Shown here: positions 13,700-25,599 of the stretch, piece by piece
Numbering within the stretch: position 1 is the first letter of the stretch
How the letters are laid out: each line of letters starts with the position of its first letter
Assembly: GCA_942486035.1 (NCBI GenBank)
Contig: CALNXK010000079.1
Location: 966,001 to 1,030,000, forward strand
From: Porites lobata
Lineage: Eukaryota; Cnidaria; Anthozoa; Scleractinia; Poritidae
Direction of reading: 5' to 3'
Length of the DNA: 64,000 nt
Position numbers and translations under genes: made by a program
The notes under the pieces: model-generated
What the model was told of the DNA's origin: nothing
The model's database searches: none
The model's input: the letters and a program-made list of their open reading frames with translations, nothing else

Positions 13700-16600
13700 T
13701 CCTTCCGATGACGTAACGGAACACCTCCGGAAATCGATCTCAAAAATGGATCACGCAAGTTTGAAACCGAAGGGAAATGATATCGAGCGTCTTTTACTTT
13801 TTAATGGATGTACAATTTGTACATACTTGTCTAAATTCACCTGAGGATACTAAAAAGTTAATACCATTCCTGAGCGTAGATTCTCAAGCATTATTTTTGG
13901 GGGTTGCCTTAGAAACTCTCAGACAAGACTCGCGCATATTTCGTGGAAGGCGCGCACTTCCTCTAGTTTGACCTTTGTAAACCTGCCAATATCAACAGTT
14001 ATCACAGAATCAATTTTCCAGTTCCTCGTTTCAGTCAACCGTTCACGTACTATATTTCTAACATTGCTGAGTCATCCCCTAGCCCTACCCTGAACCTGGC
14101 ACCTGTTCTTATATCATATACATTTTAAACAATATTCCTTTATAATCAATATTTTTTTTATATTTAAAGTGCTTTTGTCATCAACAGCCGTTGTCAGAGC
14201 TGCTTCTTTTGTTTTATGTCGTCCTTGGTAATCAAATCCACTCCTATCATAGTATACTTCCGCATAGTACCGTTAAATTTTGAAAGTATCGTTAAAGTTG
14301 TCATTCTTCTTTTTACGGGGTACTTGATAATGTTTAAGATATCTTGGAAAGGAACGACGAACTTGACCATATGATAGGAGCCCTCCTCCTTTCTGTTCCC
14401 GCTTTCACTCCTGCATGGTCAGGTTCCTAAAGTAACTTTTCGGGTTTGACAAGAATTCGTGCCAGTCGAGAGATTCAAATTCATGAGCCATGTGGTTCCG
14501 TTGACGAGACATCAGTTTCTATGTGTAGGGGTTGTAGGTTAAAATGCGGAGACGTGATACTGAATACTGCATAACGATGTTGGACTCCGGGGTCTGGTTC
14601 CCGTTTCTAGAAATGACCAGGCGATCAAAAGATACAGAAGGGTTCCCGACAGTTTGAGAAAAACTTTGCCAGATGGAGACTTATGTTTGCCTACTTTCCA
14701 CAAACACCTGAAACACTCCAAAGAGCAGAAACGTTCCGGACCACAAAACTCTTCGGAAGTCTTGAAAAGGGTCAGACGTACAGGATGCAACCTACGATAT
14801 CTATATTTTTACGCTAAACACACTTATATACTTAGGGCCTGTTTACATAGAGTTGGGGGACCCCAGGGCCCAGGTACGTGAGGTAACCCGCTTAGGTGGG
14901 GTAACCCGCCTGTCCATATAATCTCTCATTTTAATGTGATCACGTTTACATGTTACAGGGTGAAGGGTGCAGGGGGTGCGCACCCCACCTGAGATGACCT
15001 GCGGTTTTCTAATACAACAGGTATTCTGAAAAAAAAAAACTATGTAATTTATTGGTGTTGAAGTAGAACAAGAGACGAGTGCACCCCCTCCTAAAAAAAA
15101 TCCTGGATCCGCCCCTGTGTTAGGTGGGGTAACCCGCCGCATGTCACTACTTCCAAGCTGTAAGCCAGGAGCCCATAATGGGCTCCTGTGTATTTAATGT
15201 TACTACCTATTTATTATCTTTTTTATTCTCCTTGTAATTTATTCTATGTGGCAAAATACTAAAATAAATAAATGCACGCCAGGACTCTCTTTTGACCGCT
15301 CGCACGTTGTTGACCCGCACCTGCACAAAAGGGCGGTCTATTTTGCAGTCTAAACTTGACTGGGCTGGACGTCAGACTATCTTTTGCTATGAAATGTAAC
15401 CTTACTGCGTACAGCTACCTCTTCCCCTTAATTCCCAACTTTGTTTGAGGGGGGAAAAGGGCGGCTGAAAAAAGAGCCGAGTGCAAATCACGCAACCAAG
15501 TTTGAATCTGGTGCAAAACAGGAAAGCCACATAATAAGAAACAGTCCACATCTTGCCTGAGAGATACAGGGTTTAAAAGGAGAAAGGTGTAATTATACCG
15601 AGGAATATCATACGGAATACGGACACCCTGGAGATGGTAAGCCACTTCAAAAAATACCATAATACTCTTAGTCAACAGGTTCGATCTTGCTAACGCCTTA
15701 GCATTCTAGTCACGACACAATGGAATTCACAGTACACATGAACGACAGCTTGCGTTATAAAATACCTCCGATATGAAAACGTACAGCTGTAATATATCCA
15801 AATGGAAATAGGAAGTAGGGCACTCTGGAACTTAATTTATTTTGCTAACACTTGCATGCATAAATCATGGTGTGTAGCCTGCACAGTAAGTGTGGGTTTT
15901 GTCAGGGCAAGAGGAGAAATTTCGAGAACACCCACGAATGCACGAGGGAAGTCCTCTTTATGTGTTCCCCTTGCGTCCACGGTTCTATCTAGAATTTATC
16001 TGTTGGGGGAGAAGTCCCGAGTAGCCGAAGGCTATGAGCTTCCTAGGGGGGACCAAGGGAATGCCCCCCGGAAATTTTTTGAAATGAATATGTGCTGAGA
16101 TGCAATCTGGTGCACTTTGAGACAAAATTTTGTGTAATGTTACAGTGTGTGCACTGACCTCGTCGCGTCTGGATAATTTTTCCGATATAGTTACTTACTT
16201 TCCATCACGATAACAATATTTTTGGGAAGGAAGCTGGACATTTGGGGGGGGGGACTTCTACCACTCATACCCGAGGTAGAAACCTGGCGTGGTCTAAAAA
16301 CTCTAACCAAAAAACTAACTGGCTCCGAAAATGCCTGAGTAAAAGCACGGACAACATTGTGACAGTCAAGTTTAAAAGATGCACTATACAAACAAACAAA
16401 AATCTAAGATTTACAGGTGAGGATTTGGCTGTTTGTTCAAGAATGAGGGTGTGCGTGACTGGTTAACATGACCGGCAAGTGAAGTTCTTGGCTGGTCAGG
16501 TCACCATTCAGTTGGGACACTGTGTCTGTTGACCCGCCATTATTTTAAGCCCTGTAAACAGTGGAACAGCAAAAATCAAATAATTATGTGTTGTCCAGCC

Positions 16601-17000
16601 AAAGTTGAATAACACAAATTTTATTGCCCTGTCACTCCCTAATAATAATCATTTAACACAATTTATGTCATCAGACAACGCAAGACTTTTAAAACTCTAG
16701 ATTAATAAACAACAGATATACAACTTGAACTAATCAGCTGGCCTTATTTACAACTGTATTTACATTCAGTAAACATCAAAACAGTATTCAAGAGAAATCA
16801 AGAAAAAAAATGAAGGGAAATGTTTAGAGGTAAATAATGCAAACGTCACTTAATTTTGAAAAGATCCAAGGAAAACGATCTCGTCTGTTTAATATTATTG
16901 TAATGAACCGATTGCTGTTATGCTGACGCTGCCCACATGAGATGAGGTAAAAAAGTCTGGAATAGGAGTCACTGAAGATGATATAGAAAACAGTCTGTTG
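13700..17000. other. Intergenic region between ZMYND11 and akirin
   Basis: Apart from the hAT-like MITE and GGTAACCCGC repeat fragments near 14870-15140, I see no gene, RNA gene or clear regulatory element. The small ORFs here lack splice context and recognisable domains. The part from about 16800 probably includes akirin 3' UTR. Confidence 0.6.
14956..15117. mobile_element. 162-bp hAT-like MITE
   Basis: The left end is CAGGGTGAAGGGTGCAGGGG and the right end is the complement of CAGGGGCGGATCCAGGATTT. The ends are flanked by TGTTA (14951-14955 and 15118-15122), so the target duplication is at least 5 bp. The element splits an older repeat that carries GGTGGGGTAACCCGC on both sides. Confidence 0.7.
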
Positions 17001-17141
17001 TATTTGTTGCTCAGCACTTGTATTATCAGTTATTATTGTCCATAACAAAGCAGCATCACCATAAACTCCACCTACACATGGTTTATAATGTAAAATATTT
17101 GGAAGAGCAGAACCATTTTCTGAGCCAGCTCAGGATCAATT

Positions 17142-20100
17142 CTATGACACATCTAAAAAGAAAAAGACAATGTTAACTTTGTTATTTCTTGATCTAAAGA
17201 AAGAAAAAGTACAGTCAAACCCTGCATTACTGACACCCACCTAATATGGACGCCTCATTAGTATGGACAGTTTGCTTTGTCACTGGGACAGAAAGTCCTT
17301 ACATTGCATTTTCTCTAAAACCTGCTTTACACGGCCACCCTGATAATATGGACATTTTGCATGCCCCACTGTCTCTATTTACCAAGTTTGACTTTATTTG
17401 TATTTCTACCACGACGAAGTTTGTCTAGAGTCGACCACATTTTCAAAAGAACAGTATAAGCTGTTCATCATTACACTTTTGAATTGAAATTATTAAATGA
17501 TAATTTTGGAGTCAGAAACAAATGAAAAGTAATGGCCAGATTTTAGATAATTAACAACTATTAGCTCTAGTCTGTGAATACAACCGCCTCTCTTTACAAT
17601 CCACTACTGGGGACCTTTCACAAGAAAGAAGTCTGCATTTTGGCTTCAAAAATACCATACCATTTTCTTTGACAGCAATGTTCACATTGATAACAATTCA
17701 GGTAGTCAAAGGGTCCCAGATATACTGTAGATTTGTTTGAGTGTTTGTTTCTCCAGATTGTTAACCACGAAGTTTTAAGTTATGCTTTGAACTGGCAACA
17801 GCAAACCTCATACACTTCTTGTAAAGCAAATATTTTCCCGAGGAATAGAGAGCTTTAGATTCTGAGATAAGGATGACTATGAGTGCTAGATTTTCTCAAT
17901 ACTGAGTATTGTTCACCCGTGAACTAGTGTCATTTTGGCGGGAAAACATGATGGCCGTTCTTATTCTACTACGAGTTTTAGCGAGAATGTTGTAGTGGCA
18001 GGAACAAGTTATTAAATGTAAGAAGTTTTATCATTTTGCTATAGGGAGAGGGTTTAACCTCATTAAGTATAATTATCTGTACTAACTTTCGGGCAGAAAA
18101 AAACATAAAATGAAGCTTTCTGGGGTGTCTCTTTTTGAGAACATGCATAAAAAACTTTAAGTTAAATCTTGCACTCGTAAATGTTCTTGTCCTCAAATCT
18201 AAAGCTCTCTAATAAGTCTTTCTTGGTAGCTTTGGCATACCCAGAACTCATAACCAGATTCTGGAACAAAAGTATGGGCTTTTGAGGTCAAAATGCAGTC
18301 AACACTTGTGAAATGTCTCTGGCAGGCTATTCTGAGCAAGGAGATTAGGCCATGGATTGCCGAGATAAATCAGCCTTTGAAAATTCATCTGGTTTCACCA
18401 AATAAGTGGATCTATAACGTTTATTATTTCTAAATAACCCCTTTGATACAAACCCCTAAGGTCAGTTTTGAATGTAAACAAACCTCATAACATAAGCATA
18501 GATTAGTAAAACATTAAAACTAGGACACTTACATGTTGGTGCTGTCTCTTGAAATCTCCTCTGTACTTGATCATAATTAAACTTGACAAATGCATCATAT
18601 TGTTCTAGGATTTACAAAGGAAAAAAATAAATGCTATTTTATCAGTTAGAACCTAAACAAATCTGTACACAACACTCTGCGGGCTACAATCTGGCAGTGA
18701 CGCCAACCTGGACATCACCATTTGCAAACAAGAACAACAGCTCAAGGCTAGAAAACTTCAGCAACAGTATGCCCAAAGAACAAGCCACTTCTTTAATATT
18801 CATCTCACCCTATGTAATCTACAGAGCATCATTAAAGAGCAATATTCTTGGCCATATTATGAGGGTTTCAATAGTCAGAACACACCCAATTCCAGAATTG
18901 CAACAATATCACCCTTCTTTTATATTTATTTTAATTAGCTCTTTTTTCCTCAATAATTGCATCTGCAGAATTGAAAAGAATTAGGTGTTGAAGACAACTT
19001 AGCATAAAGACAAAAGAATAACAAAATTTGCTGCCATTTTGGAATAGGGTGCATGCACTGTTGAAATCTTGGAAGTCTCGTTACAAATAGTTCTCAGTCA
19101 CAAGACAGTGTACTTCAACCAAAAAAGAAGGGGTGATCTGATTAGAACAAAGCCTAACAGTCAGTCATACAAAATACTAAACAACATGACCACACACTCA
19201 CATACCGGCAAGTTTTTCTCTTAAAACTTTGTCATATTCCTCTGTTATTTGTGCTTCTCTTTCTTTTAACATCCTTTCACAGATAAGAGTGACTTGTTTC
19301 AGGGTGAAGAGGGGTTGCTCTTTTCGTGGTGGTGAAGAACCAGGCGAATATGAGGAGAAAGCGCTCATTTCTGGAGAACTTGGACAGGGTACTCTAAGGT
19401 GTCTACGTCGCTGCAGGCGTCTCCATTCCTGATGAATGCTGGCTGTAACTTGATCTAAAAAGGTTCATACATAGTTCACATTACACAATAAACAGAGGAC
19501 CTAAACCTAATCACCAGTCAAACACATTTCTAAATTGCAAAAGATTGACTGGACTGTCAATTAGAGCAAACAAGGTACCAATTTCAAAATCTGTTGTCTG
19601 GGACATGTTTTGTATCATATTTTGTCATGAATCCTTGAATTTAGAGGATTTTGTGGTGTTACTGGTCCACTGAATGTATAACCAAACCAGAAATAAGTGT
19701 CTGCCAGTTCATTTTTTAACACAATGGCTTGTCCTATTATTTTAGGTTCTGTTTCACTCATAAGAAAAAATAGCAACTTTTCTACCTGTGTGTGGCTTAC
19801 GCTCACACTGTTTCCCTTCTGTCCTTCTTACGTTTATGCTTAGCAAAATTCAAACAGAAGAAGAAATGAAATTTTTATAGTCTTTCACACAGCAGCAGCA
19901 GCAATTTTATAGCTTTACCAACAACAAATATCATCAACGTTAATGTTTGCTTCGACTTGGTGACAAAAAAGAATAATGCATTCAAGAGACTTCTACATCC
20001 CAATTTGCATGCCAATATCTACACAAGTAAAACATTGCAGGAAACAGCCTTTTTAGCGACATAAAAGCACATGTTATCTATTGTTTGTTATAGAAGCATT

Positions 20101-20965
20101 CCATACAAAAGTTCTCAAAAAGGAACGTTCCCTTAAGAATTATCTTTTTGAGAGAACAACATCGTCACTCCAAAGAATCTTTTTATACGATAGTACGGTG
20201 TTTGAGAAATAAGAAGTGATGGCCACATATTAGGAAATTAAAAATGAGTTGCATTATTTCTCTAAGAAGAAATTTCCACTTATAACATAACACCATGTGT
20301 TTAAAAATGCGTAGATGAAATTTAAGCAAATGTGAAACACAGTATTGCATTCAAACAAGCCCCTCGAGGAAATTTGCAACCTCATGGATAAGGAAACCTA
20401 AGTACATATAACGAAGAGAAAGTTCTTTTTTAAAAAATCTCGATTGACTCAAAGAACAGAACGATTTCTCGGGTGACTTTGGTGGCCGATCAATACTGCA
20501 GGGTAAGTAAAAAAATTCACAATAAATTGACTCACTTGAATAGATGAATAGAGCAAACGACGCAATACGCCGATGTACGTCCAAGGCAAATGTGAAGTTT
20601 TTAAAAACGTTGAAAGAGAGTTTAACTTAAACAGATCCCCTTGAACCAATACTCGCTACTTTACATCAACAGCCATGACAAAACAAAATAAGCTGGCAAG
20701 GAATACTAAGCGTCGAGAGCTACACAAAACTAACAAGATACAGCTTAAGTCAAGGTACATATGCATAAGTAAGAGGTTAAATAAAATTTTCAATACCATG
20801 GGACAATCTTGGAGCAACACCCACAAAATGCGACTCTGTTGTTACGGCAGGAGGTGGTGTTGATGGTTTGAGCGGAACGCATCTTCTTCTTTTTGGCGAA
20901 GGTTGGTGTTGAGCAGTAAGCAAAGGATCAAATTCGTAAGACCTCTTGAGGGTGGCGCAAGCCAT
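17142..20965 (-). CDS. akirin: Akirin, nuclear transcription cofactor, four exons, complete
   Basis: Exons on the minus strand are 20965-20797, 19454-19206, 18604-18533 and 17152-17142, giving 166 residues with consistent phase. The N-terminus MACATLKRSYEFDPLL and the basic nuclear localisation signal PKRRR (residues 24-28) are hallmark akirin features. The middle has QEWRRLQRRRHL, then KEQPLFTLKQV and ICERMLKEREAQ, matching the conserved C-terminal helical region. The protein ends EQYDAFVKF...TYVS, the typical akirin C-terminus. Akirins are small nuclear proteins without enzymatic activity that bridge transcription factors such as NF-kappaB/Relish to SWI/SNF chromatin remodelling and also help nuclear import of proteasomes. 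The final exon contributes only 11 coding bases (end of Tyr164, Val165, Ser166, stop), yet this restores the family's SYVS-like terminus. Introns hold only repeats and spurious ORFs. Confidence is high because every conserved block is present in order. Confidence 0.95.
17847..18212. mobile_element. MITE in akirin intron 3, with a partial second copy at 45612-45790
   Basis: The ends TAGAGAGCTTTAGATTCTGA and the complement of TCAAATCTAAAGCTCTCTA form terminal inverted repeats of about 20 bp. A block with CTCAATACTGAGTATTG and TTTTATCATTTTGCTAT recurs at 45612-45790, about 27 kb away and outside any gene. Confidence 0.65.
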
Positions 20966-22596
20966 AGCGTTTCTCCTCGATACTTGGTAGAAATTTCAAA
21001 AATAAACTAAGCAGATGATAGATCGACTATCTGACACTCGACAGAACTACGACAACTTCTTTTTACGACTCGATTCCTTCAGGATGACTCGGATTTATAG
21101 CTAGAATCTTCTCAAAAGAACCCGTAATAACCTAAAGATGGCGGCGATAGCAACTAATTTTGGCTATGTTTTTGAATCGGCAATAATCCACCAATCAGGG
21201 CGAAGCTATTTCAAGGACCAAACTCGCCTCGTTTCTATTGAACCAAACGACCTAACTCTGGGAGGAGTAGAGGGTAATTTATTGTCACGTCACAATCACA
21301 AATCCCAGGAGTCTGTTCTTCCCAACTACCTGAAACATATTGAAATTGGAATTGGCTTCATGAAATCCAAAAAATATGGCCTTGTTCTTGGAATACATGT
21401 ACTGTTTTGTTGTTTGACCGGGAGGTAGAAATGCCTCCTCCCAGTCACATAGACAGCTGAGTCAAAAAATAATAAAAAAAATTAGTCACTTTTGCGCGTC
21501 AATGGAGAAACTATTCTGACTGTTACCTTTAAGTTAAGGTGACGCAAGGACCGTTGTTTGCAGGTGTGACGCAACAATATTACTGTAGCATTAAAATTTA
21601 GACAGTTACTGCGACAGCTTGAAAAATAGCTATAAATGCCATCTCGCAGCAAAATCGATGAGTGGTGCGATAGGCAGAATTAATCTCAAGGCAAAACGAT
21701 GCTAAATTGAAACAAGTGGGAAAAAGAAACCTCACTGAAAACTTAATTATGAAGGTTACCGTGTACGTGAATGTGAAAAGTGAGGAATTCATACCGAGAA
21801 TTTCATTTTGCAAAAATAAACTTTTCATCATAGAAGCTATAAAAAGAAAATCGAAAAATAGTAAATAAACACCAGGAAAATTGGCCACATAGCCTTTTTC
21901 TATCAGAAGTTATTTTTCCTTCATTATTGACCAAAAACTCAAGCGCCCTTTTGGCAAATTCTATTTTCTTGTCGTGCCAGAACGTTCTCTATTTGGGGGA
22001 AATTGCGAGAAAAGAGACGCTGCTCACTCGCGCTGTATCTCGCGGGCGCGGGTATGTTTACTCGCCACTAGAAACTAGAAATAATGAACTGGCTCGCAGT
22101 CTACAATTTTATCGTTTCCTAAACCTCGCTCACAAATGTTGCTCTCCTTCCGCTGGGAAAGTCTACTTCGAGGTACAATTCACTGATGAATGAACTGGGA
22201 AAACGACCTGAAACTTCATCTATGGGAACTTCGCAAAAGACATCGAATACTCAATAAAACAGTACTGGAACAATGAAACAGTATTGGGTTGGAAAACACA
22301 ATTATTCAGTTTTGTATGGGATTCTTTCGAAAGGGGCTTTAAAATTCTTTTTAGAAATCCATGCCACCTCTTTTGGGCATAATCTGATACACTCCAATTT
22401 GATTCAATGCCTTTATTTGAATGGTAGAATGGAGCGGCAGCCTAAATGCAGCTTGTTCCTTATAAGTGCGCAAACATTTTTTATCACGCATAAAAATAAA
22501 TAAAAAATAAATTTCCGTTATTCACCCTAACAGGGCAGTGTTTATAGCACTAACGTTAATAGGGCCGAGTAATTACCTGAAACAAATGAATTAAAT

Positions 22597-22930
22597 CCCG
22601 GGGGTACTCCCTTGTAACGGCTTAATGGGGACGTGCTGCCAGCCAGGGTATGTTTTTCCGGATTTTTGTATTAAACAGGGTATCGATTTTATCATTTTTG
22701 TCTTAATCTGGGTATCGATTTTATCAATTTTTGTCTTAAAGAGGGTATCTTTTCTTGGACGTTAAACAGCCTGCGCGTATGTTCTACGAATGTCTTGACC
22801 AGGGTATCAAAAATCAGAATTCTGTCTTAAACAGGGTAGGAAAATCAGCGATTTTTGCCTTAAACAGGGTCAGGGTATGAGGGGCCGGGCCGCACTTCCC
22901 CACCCAAGGATATATCGAGTACCCCCCGGG
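22597..22930. mobile_element. MITE with CCCGGGGGTACTC ends
   Basis: CCCGGGGGTACTCCC on the left and GAGTACCCCCCGGG on the right are inverted, with TTAAAT found outside both ends. The interior holds degenerate tandem copies of AGGGTATCGATTTTATCA. Confidence 0.65.
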
Positions 22931-23412
22931 TTTAAATCAAACGTAATAGGATTAAGAATCCCAACTGGCCGCAGGTAAACTAGTTGGCTATTTACAAGCG
23001 TGGTCGAGGATTTGAACATCTCACTCAACTGGAAGTATATTTGTGTGCGAGAAGTCTTAGTCAAACCCTAAATTCTCGGGTTTTTATCACGACTTACGTA
23101 ATAAGCTACGTTTAAGCACAAGTTAGATCAGTTCCATTATGTCATTTAAATAAAGGAAACCACAAGAGATTGGAATAATTCAGTGGCACTGAACAAGCTG
23201 GAGAGGACATGACACACCGTACACCCAGCTCTTTCATTTTTTGCGACCTGAATTTGTCATGTCACGAAGGCTAAGGAGATCTTAAGGAAAAACCGTGGCT
23301 CTTGAACCAGAGTACTGTCTAGTCATTTTTTCGGCAATCGGCTCCTGTAATCGACGATCTAAAGCTACGGTAAAGCGGACAACGAAAAAACGTGCAGCTT
23401 GATTTGCTTCAT

Positions 23413-23730
23413 ATGTTAGGCATTTTACCACCCACGTTCAAACCTGTCTCACAACAAATCGGGTCAGTGTTAGAAGTTACGTGAATACTGACTTCTGATT
23501 GGATACAATTACGCGGAAGTCACGCCATACTCGGGATTTACGTCAGTTGCTGCAAAACAAGTTTGACAAGAGCCAGTGAGACGTGCAGCATGTACAGATT
23601 TTGCTGCAGAAGCAGATTGAACTAGCTTGAACTATTCTCTACTTTCTGCAACAACTTTGCTTTCTTGCAACAACCTGATTTTTTGCAAGACAGGTTTGAT
23701 CCGTGGGTGGTAAAATGCGCAACATCACTA
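23413..23730. mobile_element. Probable MITE with CATTTTACCACCCACG ends
   Basis: GCATTTTACCACCCACG at 23422-23438 is repeated in inverted orientation at about 23704-23720 (CGTGGGTGGTAAAATGC), and CAAACCTGTCT pairs with AGACAGGTTTG. No ORF of note. Confidence 0.55.
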
Positions 23731-24880
23731 TGTATCTCGTTTTTAATTGCAGCAATGTTACGTTGCAAAACAGGTTGGGAGTGCTCTGAAGCAACGAATT
23801 ATCCTGGATGACATGACTTTTTCCGCACTCCCAACTCCAGTTTTGCGAACAGTTTTTGTATTGCAAGGAGGGTAAGCGAAGTTTTCTTTCTTGAACTGAA
23901 AGATTTCTTGCCCGCTTGGACCATTACACGCCTTTCGAGCCAATTCTATCTTCATGGAAAATTAAACAACGTAACGTTATGCGCTGCTAGTTGAGCGGAA
24001 ATGCCGCTTGCATTACTTAGTCCAAATACACAATACACACCTCTGTTGACATTTTTCTGACGCTATGTTTCACTTTCAGAGGAGGTTTCAAGTGGCAATG
24101 GAGCGGGGTCTGCGTTACGGCCATTCCAAACAAACGAGCCTTTGGTATCAAAAATAATTACAGATGCTTTAGAGGGGGTTTCAAGTGAGCAGTAAATTCA
24201 AAACCTCGCTTTCTATAGAGCGCTTTTACTCAAACGTGTATCTGATGGCGCATACGATTTTTGTGCAATAAGATTGGTCGAAATCAGGGCGTTTTCACAT
24301 GACTACACGGCGGCCGTTTTGGTTTCCAAAACAATGGAACGGCGGCCATGTTGGTGTTCCAAACAAATCCTGTGCGAGTTGAACTCTTTCTTGTGTTAAC
24401 GTTTTCTTTTGTTCCAATAAATTTGCATAGATGCTGGTCACTATTAATGGCTCGTGTCGCTTAAGAGAAGTGTTGGCCGCCCTACCCCTCTAATAAAAAA
24501 GTTGCTATTCACACTACTGGATAACTTTTCGTGAGCTGTCCGGTATAGTCTGAACAGCCGACAGTAAAAAAATTGAAACAAGTTGTTCACACACATCCAA
24601 CATCGCATCGGAGCGATTGGCCAAAACGGTTTGCTTAACTAAATCCCAGTCCTCTCTCCTGAATATTTACTTCCGTCTCAGTGGATTCCAGCCCTCGCTC
24701 CTTCTAATTCACTTCCGCTACGGTCCGAATACCTGTTCACACTGCACCAAAGTGTGGCACAGAACCCATCTGATATATGAAGCTCCACTTTCGAGATTAG
24801 CGCGGAGCAAATTCCCGCCGGTACAGAGATCGCCCCGATATCACCGTAATTCTTACGTGTGAACAGAAGCCCTATCTGGT

Positions 24881-25275
24881 CAGGGGTACCCAACGACAAT
24901 TTTCGGAAAATTATCTGTCCGGAAGACGATTTGAGCTCTAGAATTTTCGGATCATTTACTGAAAAATTTCTTGCTTGCCTGCCTCTCCTAGGATTTTCGA
25001 ACTTCAAAAATATCGTATAATTGCCCAGTTTTAACGGATTTTTACCCTAAAAAGGTCACCTAGAATTTTCGTGAGCTTTTTGTTGGCTGAAATTTTCGAA
25101 AAGGTAAATTTTGATCCCTATAATTTTCGGATCACTATACTTTCAGCTAGGAAATCCGAACAGATAAAAAATTTTTAGGGGATAAAAAAGGCCTTTATCT
25201 ACCGTTTAAATACTAAAGTACGTTCAACAATGCTATGTTTAAGTGGTTTTGAACTATATTCTCGTTGGGTGCCCC
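24881..25275. mobile_element. hAT-like MITE, copy A
   Basis: It begins CAGGGGTACCCAACGA and ends CGTTGGGTGCCCC, flanked by the perfect 8-bp duplication TATCTGGT (24873-24880 and 25276-25283). The interior repeats AATTTTCGGA/TTTTCGAA motifs. A close relative lies at 56212-56598. Confidence 0.88.
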
Positions 25276-25599
25276 TATCTGGTGCGGTTTTCGTCTCGGT
25301 ACACGGTTCACGAGTCATCCGGTAAAGTGTAAACACAGCCCGACTATCGCTAATGGGGTCAGAAACAACAATTGACTTTTTCTGGAATAAAAAACAAAAT
25401 CATATTGTAGTTAAAACAGACATCAAAGGTTACTGACTATTCAGCTAGCCAATCGAGCACAAGGTGACATCAAAAGTGTTCCGGGTTTTCTTTTCTATAA
25501 ATAACTTTCAGTTTTCTAGCCTGTGAAAGCTTATTTCTTATAAAGCAAAAATGTTGGTAAATATCACCAGTGCCGTTACCCAACAATGTCTAACAAAGA

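Larger units (their letters stand above)
20966..25599. other. Intergenic region between akirin and MGME1
   Basis: It holds the akirin promoter side (20966-21140), a MITE at about 22597-22930, an inverted repeat at 23413-23730 and the hAT-like MITE at 24881-25275. A 96-codon ORF at 21138-21428 starts near the akirin 5' end in the divergent direction, but I recognise no domain. No convincing gene is seen. Confidence 0.55.

Noticed and set aside
17210..17350. Possible second gene near the akirin 3' end (ORF at 17246-17428)
   Set aside because: The sequence CAGTCAAACCCTGCATTACT and repeated TATGGACA fit a decayed transposon terminus, as also seen at 31225-31385 and 9440-9560.
18631..18984. 117-codon plus-strand ORF in an akirin intron
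   Set aside because: No domain, composition like surrounding intron, and no splice or start context.
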